DNA from: Paraburkholderia sp. BL21I4N1
Lineage (GTDB): Bacteria > Pseudomonadota > Gammaproteobacteria > Burkholderiales > Burkholderiaceae
DNA length: 64,000 bases
Assembly: GCF_002973525.1 (NCBI RefSeq)
Contig: NZ_PVEN01000003.1
Coordinates: forward strand, 575,631-639,630
Direction: 5' to 3'
In this document: piece by piece, positions 54,997-62,450 of the stretch
Position numbering within the stretch: position 1 is the stretch's first letter
Layout: each line of letters starts with the position of its first letter
Notes under the pieces: model-generated
What the model was told of the DNA's origin: nothing
The model's database searches: none
Seen by the model: only the letters and a program-made list of their open reading frames with translations
Position numbers and translations under genes: made by a program

Positions 54997-56790
54997 TTGA
55001 GCGCGAAGCCAACGTTAAGCAAACCCATCGGCACAGGCGAGGCGTCGTCGCCATCCGTCATTTTTCGGCGCCTGTGGCCGTATATCAAGCCGATGGTTTG
55101 GGTTCTCATCGGTGCGATCGTCGCAATGGCCATCAGTTCCGCGACCGACGCGGCAATTCCGGCCCTGCTCAAGCCGTTGCTGGACAAGGGCTTCGGCGCG
55201 CACGCCAACGACAAGACCAAATGGTTCGTGCCGAGCGCGGTGATCGGCCTCGCGCTGATTCGCAGTCTGTCGCAATACGCATCCGGCTATCTGCTCGCGT
55301 ATGTGTCGAACCGGATCCTGCTCGAACTGCGTCTGAAGATGTTCAACCGCATGATTCACACGAGCGTCGCGTTTTTCCAGCGCGAAACCGCGAGTACGGT
55401 GATCAACGCGATCGTCTTCGAGGTGAACCAGATTCTCAACGTGCTGTTGAGCGTCATGGTCACGCTGGTGCGCGATTCGCTGACCGTGGTGTTCCTGCTC
55501 GGCTATCTGTTCTATCTGAACTGGCGTCTGACGCTGATCGTCGCGGTGCTGCTGCCCGCAATCGGCTGGCTGGTCGGCAAGATCAACCGTCGCTTGCGGC
55601 GCCTGAACCGCGAGCATCAATTGCTGACCAACGAGCTGTCGTACATCGTCGAAGAGACGGTGGGCGGCTACAAGGTCGTCAAGGTGCATAACGGTGAGCA
55701 GTACGAGATCGACCGTTTTACGTCGATGAGCAAGCGTCTGCGCGGTTACGCAATGCGCATGACCGTCTCCGGCGGCCTTGCGCAGCCGCTCACGCAGTTT
55801 CTCGCGTCGATCGCGCTGGCGGTCGTGATTACGATCGCGGTGGTGCAGTCGTCATCGGATCAGACCACGGTTGGCGGGTTCGTCGCATTCGTTACGGCGA
55901 TGCTGCTGATTATTTCACCGCTCAAGCATCTGATGGACGTGAACCAGCCGCTGCAGCGCGGTATGACGGCGTGTGAGCTGATCTTCGGGCTGATCGACGA
56001 GCCGTCCGAGCCGGAAGGCGGTGGCAAGCCGCTCGAGCGCGCTCGCGGCGAAGTGGAGTTCCGCGACGTGTCGTTTAGCTATGGCGCAAGTGCCACGAAC
56101 GATCGGCACACGCTGGACAAAGTGTCGTTCAAGGTAGCGCCGGGGGAAATGGTCGCGCTCGTGGGACCGTCGGGGAGCGGCAAGACTACGCTCGTGAATC
56201 TGCTGCCGCGGTTCTTTGATCCGACCGGCGGGGAGATTCTGGTCGATGGCGTGGCGTTGCCGGAATACGATCTGCACGCGTTGCGTGGGCAGATTGCCAT
56301 GGTCAGTCAAGACGTGGTGCTGTTTAACGATTCCGTCGCCAATAACGTCGCTTATGGGCAGGTGGCCGATTCGGATAAGGTCAAGGCCGCGCTGCGTGCG
56401 GCTAATCTGTGGGATACCGTTCAGGCTATGCCGAATGGGATCGATACGCTGGTTGGGGACAATGGGTTGATGTTGTCGGGTGGGCAGCGGCAGCGGTTGG
56501 CTATCGCGCGGGCTATCTACAAAGACGCGCCGGTTCTTATTCTCGACGAAGCCACCTCAGCGCTGGATTCCGAATCGGAACGCCATGTGCAAGCGGCGTT
56601 GGAGACTTTGATGAAGGGGCGTACCACACTGGTTATCGCACATCGGCTGTCGACTATCGAGCGCGCGGATCGGATTCTTGTGATGGAGGCAGGCCGGATC
56701 GTCGAGCGAGGCAGTCATCGGGAACTGCTAGCGCAAGCCGGGTTGTACGCGAATTTGCACCGGATTCAGTTTCAGCAGGATGCGGCTTGA
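54997..56790 (+). CDS. msbA: Lipid A export ABC transporter MsbA
   Basis: 597 residues; start codon is TTG at 54997 with an AGAGGA Shine-Dalgarno (54987-54992), and no in-frame ATG upstream. The N-terminal six-helix transporter domain ([21 protein letters not shown] onward) is fused to an ATPase domain with Walker [13 protein letters not shown] near residue 389, signature [16 protein letters not shown] near 493 and Walker [15 protein letters not shown]. It flips lipid A-core across the inner membrane. The surrounding glycosyltransferase genes support the LPS context. Confidence 0.95.
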   Translation: MSAKPTLSKPIGTGEASSPSVIFRRLWPYIKPMVWVLIGAIVAMAISSATDAAIPALLKPLLDKGFGAHANDKTKWFVPSAVIGLALIRSLSQYASGYLLAYVSNRILLELRLKMFNRMIHTSVAFFQRETASTVINAIVFEVNQILNVLLSVMVTLVRDSLTVVFLLGYLFYLNWRLTLIVAVLLPAIGWLVGKINRRLRRLNREHQLLTNELSYIVEETVGGYKVVKVHNGEQYEIDRFTSMSKRLRGYAMRMTVSGGLAQPLTQFLASIALAVVITIAVVQSSSDQTTVGGFVAFVTAMLLIISPLKHLMDVNQPLQRGMTACELIFGLIDEPSEPEGGGKPLERARGEVEFRDVSFSYGASATNDRHTLDKVSFKVAPGEMVALVGPSGSGKTTLVNLLPRFFDPTGGEILVDGVALPEYDLHALRGQIAMVSQDVVLFNDSVANNVAYGQVADSDKVKAALRAANLWDTVQAMPNGIDTLVGDNGLMLSGGQRQRLAIARAIYKDAPVLILDEATSALDSESERHVQAALETLMKGRTTLVIAHRLSTIERADRILVMEAGRIVERGSHRELLAQAGLYANLHRIQFQQDAA

Positions 56791-56812
56791 GACGAGCGCG
56801 GTCTGGCTATTC

Positions 56813-57997
56813 TCAAGCCACGACGCCCGGTTGATTGTCCGGACCCGCCGAACTCGACAAGCCTACCAACTGCGTCCGAATCGCGTTCATCACCGCCGTC
56901 GGCGCAATCTCGTCGACGTCGCCCGTACTCTGGATGCCAATCGAACGGCATGCCTCCGTCAGCCGCAGATAAGGCGGCTCACGGTCGGAAAACAGCGACA
57001 CGCTCGGCGTCGGTGTGGAATGCGCCACGTGCATCAGGCCACCATCCGCGCCGACAAAAAGGCTCGCTTGCGCCGCCACTTCGCGTGACTGCAGCAACGT
57101 CAGCCGCGCAACGCACGAACTGATCTTCAGCGTGCCGAAGGTCCGCTTCAACAACACCTCCGCCATGGCCAGCCCGTTGTCCGAGCCAAGCAGCACGATC
57201 TGCCTCGGTATGCCAGGCTCGTCCGAGCGATCGAGCAGATCCAGCAATTCGCCCCAGCGCCCATAGGTGCGGTTCGCGTCGAGGCCGCCAACCGCCAGCG
57301 CGACGAACGGTTCGTTCGGCACCCACGCACGCACCGACTCGCACGTACCCGCCTTCGCAGCCAGATAAGGCTTGCTCAGCGCAACGATGCGCGCGGGCTC
57401 ATGGCCCAGCGAAAACGCGTGATTCACGGCCGCGTAACTGAACGTGGTCTGGTTGCGGTCCGGGCCATAGAAATACTGGAACAGGCAGACGTACGGCAAG
57501 CGCCTGAAATGGCGCGTCTTCAGTTTGATGGACGGCAGGTTGAATTCCGACATCACGACCGCGTCGTACCGACGGCCAGCAAGCTGCTCCAAGTCGGAGT
57601 AGACGTGCTGGAAGACATCGTCTTCCTCGAATAGCTTCTGCAGGTTCGGTAGCGTGAACAGGTCGATGTCGAAACCGCGTTCTTTCAATAACGCGCGCCC
57701 GGACATGTCCATCGTCGCGTCGCCGACATTGCGCTTGCCGGTGTAGAGCCACAGCAGCCGCTTCGCGTCGGCGGCGCTGTTCAGTTCGAGACGGGATTGC
57801 CCGCGCCACTTGAGCAACCAGTGCTTGTGCAGGTACTTTTTGACGATTTTCGCTCGCGACGTCTTGCGAAGAAACACCTCGGGCTCGTGCGCAACACCCA
57901 CGTAAGGGATGCGGGTGGAGCGCTCGACAGCGGTGTCCACGAAGCGTTTCACGGCGGCAGTCGCACCGCGGCAGAGCGCGCTCATCAATCGGTTCAT
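56813..57997 (-). CDS. Glycosyltransferase family 9 (heptosyltransferase-like)
   Basis: 394 residues. The first 85 residues are basic and helical (VKRFVDTAVERSTRIPY). A GT-B fold follows: LWLYTGKRNVGDATMDMSGR, VALAVGGLDANRTYGRWGE and the end motif FVGADGGLMHVAHSTPTPSVSLF, typical of the donor-binding half of heptosyltransferases. It is convergent with msbA, with only 22 bp between the stop codons. It likely adds a heptose or other sugar to LPS core; the first half departs from WaaC/WaaF, so it is not assigned to either. Confidence 0.85.
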   Translation of the reverse strand: MNRLMSALCRGATAAVKRFVDTAVERSTRIPYVGVAHEPEVFLRKTSRAKIVKKYLHKHWLLKWRGQSRLELNSAADAKRLLWLYTGKRNVGDATMDMSGRALLKERGFDIDLFTLPNLQKLFEEDDVFQHVYSDLEQLAGRRYDAVVMSEFNLPSIKLKTRHFRRLPYVCLFQYFYGPDRNQTTFSYAAVNHAFSLGHEPARIVALSKPYLAAKAGTCESVRAWVPNEPFVALAVGGLDANRTYGRWGELLDLLDRSDEPGIPRQIVLLGSDNGLAMAEVLLKRTFGTLKISSCVARLTLLQSREVAAQASLFVGADGGLMHVAHSTPTPSVSLFSDREPPYLRLTEACRSIGIQSTGDVDEIAPTAVMNAIRTQLVGLSSSAGPDNQPGVVA

Positions 57998-58574
57998 TGC
58001 TCGACACTGGAAAAATGCGGAAAGAATCCTGAGGCCGGCCGCGCAGCGCCAGCCACGTCGTCATGACGGCGGCTTGCGGGGGCGGCCGAGTGGCCCGTAT
58101 GGTACCAGCACGCTCCGGCAAGCTTACGCGGCCATTGTCGCGTCGCTGCCCAGGCTCGCGTCGCCGTCGCCGCGGTGGCTCCGGCGCGGCAAACCCCGCG
58201 TCATCGGCAACCCGCGCGGGCGCTGGCGTCCCGGCCGATTTGCAGGATCCGGACCCTAACCCGGTACAATGGCGAGGCCATCCTACCGGGTCGCACGGCA
58301 ACTGTCGCGGCGGCCGGCTAAATTCATAAGACATGTCGACGCCCGCCCATTTTCCGTTTCTGAGCGTCAACTCACGAAGTTCGCTGTCAACGCTATTTCC
58401 GCTCAAGTTTGCGTCAGCCGGTCGGCGAGGCCTGCTCGATTCGCTTGACGATCGCGCGAGCGGCGTGTTGTCGACGGCGGTCGTGGTCATGTCGTCAGTC
58501 TTCCCGTTTCTGTCCCGCGGCGCCGAAGTTGCCCGTGTCGCGCGATCTCATTCAACGAGCTTTCCCGTCGCCTC
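57998..58574. other. Divergent intergenic region, 577 bp
   Basis: The longest gap in the window. It separates the leftward GT9 gene from the rightward GT2 pair. A candidate rightward promoter is TTGCAG (58240-58245), 19 bp, TACAAT (58265-58270), about 300 bp upstream of the first GT2. An 85-residue ORF at 58333-58590 runs into the GT2 start but has no recognisable features. Confidence 0.5.
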
Positions 58575-59507
58575 ATGTTCAGTATCCTGATTCCGAGCTG
58601 GAACAATCTGCCGTATCTGAAGCTGTGTATCGACAGCGTTCGCCGTCATTCGGCGTTCGATCACGAGATCATCGTGCACGTCAACGACGGCAGCGACGGC
58701 ACGCTCGACTGGGTGCGCTCGGAAGGCCTTCTCCATACGTGGAGCACAGGTAACGTCGGCGTCTGTCTGGCGTTGAACGACGTGGCGCGCCTCGCCACCC
58801 GCGACTGGATTCTGTTCCTGAACGACGACATGTTCGTCACGCCCGGCTGGGACCTCGCGTTCGAGGCCAACCTGCGCTCGCTGGGGCATGCGTCCGCGTA
58901 TCTGTCCTCGGTGCTGATCGAGCCGACCGATACCGGCAATGCAAACGTCACGGCGGCCAACTTCGGCAGCGGACCGGACGATTTCGACGAAGCCGGACTG
59001 CTCGAATACACCGCCGCGATGAAGTCGGCCGATCGCGACGGCGTCGCGTTGCAGCCCATGCTGATCAGCCGTCAGCTGTGGCATATGGTGGGCGGCTACA
59101 GCATCGAATTCGGTCCCGGCATGAGCAGCGACGACGACTTCCTGATGAAGCTCTGGCTGGTCGGTTGCCGCACGTTCCGCTCGGTCGGCGCGTGCCGCAT
59201 CTATCACTTCGGCACCAAATCGACCGGCCGTATCCGGCGCAATCGCGGCGGCCGCGAATTCCTGATGAAGTGGGGCATTTCGCAGCGCGATTTCGCGCGC
59301 GACTACATTCGCCAGACGGCCGGCGCGGCGCCGGGTTCGCTGCCCAACGTGCCGAGCGCGCCGTTCAAAAGCCGCTTCAAGCGCGTGCTGTATGCGCTGG
59401 GCCGTTATCCGTTCGAGGATCTGGAAGGCTGGGAAGCGGACCTTCCCGCCAAGCTCACTTTCAACGATCCGTTCAACAAGCCGTTCGACAAAACGGCCAA
59501 AGACTAG
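58575..59507 (+). CDS. Glycosyltransferase family 2, first of a tandem pair
   Basis: 310 residues. Opening FSILIPSWNNLPYLKLCIDS, donor site NDGSDGTLDWVRSEG, metal motif FLNDDMFVTPGWDLAFE and a late GPGMSSDDDFLMKLWLVGCR block, all GT-A features. The last 70 residues end with a Pro/Phe/Asn-rich tail. It differs from the second copy in the acceptor region but keeps the same order of motifs. Probably adds sugars to a surface polysaccharide or LPS. Confidence 0.88.
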   Translation: MFSILIPSWNNLPYLKLCIDSVRRHSAFDHEIIVHVNDGSDGTLDWVRSEGLLHTWSTGNVGVCLALNDVARLATRDWILFLNDDMFVTPGWDLAFEANLRSLGHASAYLSSVLIEPTDTGNANVTAANFGSGPDDFDEAGLLEYTAAMKSADRDGVALQPMLISRQLWHMVGGYSIEFGPGMSSDDDFLMKLWLVGCRTFRSVGACRIYHFGTKSTGRIRRNRGGREFLMKWGISQRDFARDYIRQTAGAAPGSLPNVPSAPFKSRFKRVLYALGRYPFEDLEGWEADLPAKLTFNDPFNKPFDKTAKD

Positions 59508-59586
59508 ACCGGGCGCAGCGCGATCCGCGCCGCGTCCCGGCGGCACGATCCGCTTGCATGGGCCATCACCACGGAAACCCTATTCG

Positions 59587-60432
59587 ATGTTCTCAATCAT
59601 CATCCCGACCTGGAACAATCTGCCTTATCTGCGGCTCGTGATCGAGAGCCTGCGGCGTCACTCGACGCACACGCATCAGATCATCGTGCACGTGAACGAC
59701 GGCTCGGACGGCACGCTGGCGTGGGTGCGCGAGGAGGGCATCGAGCACACCGCATCGCCCGGCAACATCGGCATTTGCCATGCGGTGAATATCGCGGCGG
59801 CGCGGGCCACGCACGACTATATCGTCTACATGAACGACGACATGTACTGCTGCCCCGGCTGGGACGACGCGCTCGTCAAACGGCTCGCCCAAATGCCGGC
59901 CGACAACCTGTTCATGCTGTCGGGCACCATGGTCGAGCCGGTCGATTCGGGCAACCCCTGCGTGGTGGTGCAGAACTTCGGTCGCGACGTGGAAAATTTC
60001 CGCGCCGACGAACTGGTCGCGGCCACGCCGAAGCTGGTGCGTGCGGACTGGCGCGGCGCGACCTGGCCGCCCACGCTCGTGCATCGCGAGTGGTGGTACA
60101 AACTCGGCGGCTACAGCAGCGAATTGAGCCCCGGCATGAGCAGCGACAACGACTTCTCGATGAAATTGTGGGATGCCGGTTGCCGCGTGTTCCTGGGCGT
60201 CGGCGATAGTCTGGTGTATCACTTCCAGCAGAAGAGCACCGGCAAGGTCGTGAAGAACGACGGGCGTCGTCAGTTCCTCAACAAGTGGGGCATGACGCAG
60301 GCCACGTTCGACCGTTATTTTTTGCGGCGCGGCACGGCGGTCGAAGGCAGCCTGGCGGTGAGCGAGCCGGAACAGAACGGCCGTTTGCGGCGCGCGCTGT
60401 TCAAGTCGCGCATCAAGCGCGCGTTTAGCTGA
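59587..60432 (+). CDS. Glycosyltransferase family 2, second of a tandem pair
   Basis: 281 residues. Parallels its neighbour block by block: FSIIIPTWNNLPYLRLVIES, NDGSDGTLAWVREEG, YMNDDMYCCPGWDDALVK, SPGMSSDNDFSMKLWDAGCR and YHFQQKSTGKVVKN. The two are clearly paralogues from a tandem duplication, with the C-terminal tails diverged. The 79-bp gap to the first gene and shared strand suggest one transcript. Confidence 0.88.
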   Translation: MFSIIIPTWNNLPYLRLVIESLRRHSTHTHQIIVHVNDGSDGTLAWVREEGIEHTASPGNIGICHAVNIAAARATHDYIVYMNDDMYCCPGWDDALVKRLAQMPADNLFMLSGTMVEPVDSGNPCVVVQNFGRDVENFRADELVAATPKLVRADWRGATWPPTLVHREWWYKLGGYSSELSPGMSSDNDFSMKLWDAGCRVFLGVGDSLVYHFQQKSTGKVVKNDGRRQFLNKWGMTQATFDRYFLRRGTAVEGSLAVSEPEQNGRLRRALFKSRIKRAFS

Positions 60433-60466
60433 GGCCCGTCAAACCGCTAGCGGCCGGGCGCAACGC

Positions 60467-60790
60467 TCACACGCCGCCCGTCACCAAGGGCAGCACCGTC
60501 AAGTCCGGGTGCGTGCCTTCCACGATGCTGCGCCCCACGTGCACGCCTTCGTACAACGCTTCGTCATGTCCGGCGAAGCTTTCCTCGCCGTCCGCATGAA
60601 ACGGCACCGCATGGCCGGGAATCGCCGGATCGGCGCCCGGATGGCAGACGTAGCCGACATACGTGTAGCGGTTATCCGACAAGGCTCGCGCGGCGCCGCC
60701 TTCGCCCGGCGGAGTCTTCGGAAAGGGCGCCACGTGAATCTCGAAACCCTCGTATTCCACCATTTGCCAGGGTGCGGTTTCGTCGGCCAT
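60467..60790 (-). CDS. Conserved small soluble protein of unknown function
   Basis: 107 residues from MADETAPWQMV, with an AAGGAGG Shine-Dalgarno directly upstream; a start at 60820 would add ten residues. It contains YEGFEIHVAPFPKTPPGEGG and ends with EALYEGVHVGRSIVEG. There are no membrane helices or signal peptide. No family is recognised. It is divergent from rdgC across 94 bp and convergent with the GT2 pair. Confidence 0.8.
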   Translation of the reverse strand: MADETAPWQMVEYEGFEIHVAPFPKTPPGEGGAARALSDNRYTYVGYVCHPGADPAIPGHAVPFHADGEESFAGHDEALYEGVHVGRSIVEGTHPDLTVLPLVTGGV

Positions 60791-60884
60791 GAACGCCTCC
60801 TTCCAGATCGTGCCTCTCAAAAAGTGTAGGTGATTTTGCCGTCATATAGAATGACGCGCCCTGCTCCAAACACGACCGTCGCCC

Positions 60885-61808
60885 ATGTGGTTCAAAAATC
60901 TTCAGTTGCACCGTCTTCCCGCTCCGTGGTCCGTCACCCCCGAACAGATGCAGAAGTGGCTCGCGCCGCACGCCTTTGCGCCCGGCAATACCGTCGAGAT
61001 GCAGAGCCACGGCTGGGCCTCGCCGCGCGACAACGACTCGCTGGTGTATGCGCTCAACGGCCAGATGCTGCTGGTGTTTCGCACCGAAAAGAAGTTGCTG
61101 CCGGCTTCGGTGGTCACGCAGGTGACCAAGGCCCGTGCCGCCGAACTCGAGGAACAGCAGGGCTTCAAACCCGGCCGCAAGCAGATGCGCGAACTCAAGG
61201 AGCAGGTCACCGACGACCTGCTGCCGCGCGCGTTCAGCATCCGCCGCGATACGCGCGTGTGGATCGATTGCAAGAACGGTTGGCTGGTGATCGACGCGGC
61301 CTCGCAAGCGGTTGCCGATGAGGTGCGCGGCCTGCTGGTGAAGTCGATCGATCAACTGCCGCTCGGCACGGTGCGCGTCACGCAATCGCCGGTCGCCGCC
61401 ATGACGGGTTGGCTGCTCTCCGGCGAAGGCCCCGCCGGCTTCACGCTCGATCAGGACACCGAGTTGCGCTCGCCGAGCGAAGGCAACGCGACCGTGCGCT
61501 ATGTGGGTCATACGCTCGACGCCGAAGACATGCGCCGTCATATCGAAGCCGGCAAGCAATGCATGCGACTCGCGATGACGTGGAACGATCGCGTGTCGTT
61601 CGTGCTGACGCCGTCGCTGGTGATCAAGCGCATCGCGGCGCTCGACGTGCTGAAAGAAGCCAGCGATCCCACCGCGCAAAACGACGACGAACGCTTCGAC
61701 TCCGACGTCACGCTGATGACAGCGGAACTCGACCGCATGCTGTGCGATCTGCTCGATGCGTTGGGCGGCGAGCAGGACGTTGCAATGCCGCAGGCCGCGG
61801 CGGCCTGA
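60885..61808 (+). CDS. rdgC: Recombination-associated protein RdgC
   Basis: 307 residues, the family length. Opens [15 protein letters not shown] and contains [20 protein letters not shown], the RdgC signature block [20 protein letters not shown], and a long central strand region. RdgC forms a ring that binds DNA and limits RecA filament formation; it is nucleoid-associated in some bacteria. Followed by a 240-bp gap with an inverted repeat. Confidence 0.95.
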   Translation: MWFKNLQLHRLPAPWSVTPEQMQKWLAPHAFAPGNTVEMQSHGWASPRDNDSLVYALNGQMLLVFRTEKKLLPASVVTQVTKARAAELEEQQGFKPGRKQMRELKEQVTDDLLPRAFSIRRDTRVWIDCKNGWLVIDAASQAVADEVRGLLVKSIDQLPLGTVRVTQSPVAAMTGWLLSGEGPAGFTLDQDTELRSPSEGNATVRYVGHTLDAEDMRRHIEAGKQCMRLAMTWNDRVSFVLTPSLVIKRIAALDVLKEASDPTAQNDDERFDSDVTLMTAELDRMLCDLLDALGGEQDVAMPQAAAA

Positions 61809-61874
61809 GGCCGTTTCTTCCTTGCGTTCGAGAGTTGCAGGCCGGCGCGCGCTCATAGGCTCGCGTCGGTGCTC

Positions 61875-61911
61875 ATTAAGCCGAATTATGCCTATCTGAA
61901 TCCGGCTTAAT
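61875..61911. repeat. Inverted repeat downstream of rdgC
   Basis: ATTAAGCCG (61875-61883) and CGGCTTAAT (61903-61911), perfect 9-bp arms 19 bp apart, followed by AAAATTT. It could be an operator for the next gene or a weak terminator for rdgC. Confidence 0.5.
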
Positions 61912-62048
61912 AAAATTTACCCTTCATGTCCCGGCCGTCACACTGCTTGTGCTGACGGTGCAAGCCGTCAGGAACTTCCGATCCATCGACGCGCGCCGGG
62001 CCTGTCCTCGCTTTCATGCCGGCCGCGTCATCCTGACCAGGACCCGAC

Positions 62049-62384
62049 ATGAAATTCGCCCCCTTGATGATTGCCTTCGGCCTTGCTTGCGCCGCTGCCG
62101 TGCCGGCCTCGGCCAGCGCAACCGACGCGAAGTATCCGCCCGCCCCATTGCCGGCTTATGCGCAGGACGAATTGCAGCGAGTCGTCAATGCCGCGACCGG
62201 TGCGCCGGCTGTCCTGAGCGCGCCGCAAGGCGAGGCGAACGCGCCTGCTCGTCCGGCTGGCTTGCAGAACGATTCGTATGTCGCGCCGCGGGATGAAACG
62301 CATACCGCCGCAAGCGCAAATTTGGGGAAACGCGAGGGACGTGCGTCGAAACCGCGTCGCCATGAGAAGCACAAGTACGTGTGA
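62049..62384 (+). CDS. Small secreted protein, unknown function
   Basis: 111 residues. Signal peptide core MIAFGLACAAAVPASASA with cleavage before TDAKYP. The mature 85 residues are hydrophilic, without Cys, rich in Ala and Pro, and end in a basic tail (KPRRHEKHKYV). Ends 66 bp before the partial gene at 62451. No family recognised. Confidence 0.7.
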   Translation: MKFAPLMIAFGLACAAAVPASASATDAKYPPAPLPAYAQDELQRVVNAATGAPAVLSAPQGEANAPARPAGLQNDSYVAPRDETHTAASANLGKREGRASKPRRHEKHKYV

Positions 62385-62450
62385 GTCCCATCCGCGCAAA
62401 CATGGTTAAGATTGCGATCAGAAGCGCGCGTCCGTCACGGAGGTTTGCCG

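Noticed and set aside
58333..58590. An 85-residue ORF upstream of the first GT2 gene
   Set aside because: It overlaps the well-defined GT2 start in another frame, has no Shine-Dalgarno, and shows no recognisable pattern.
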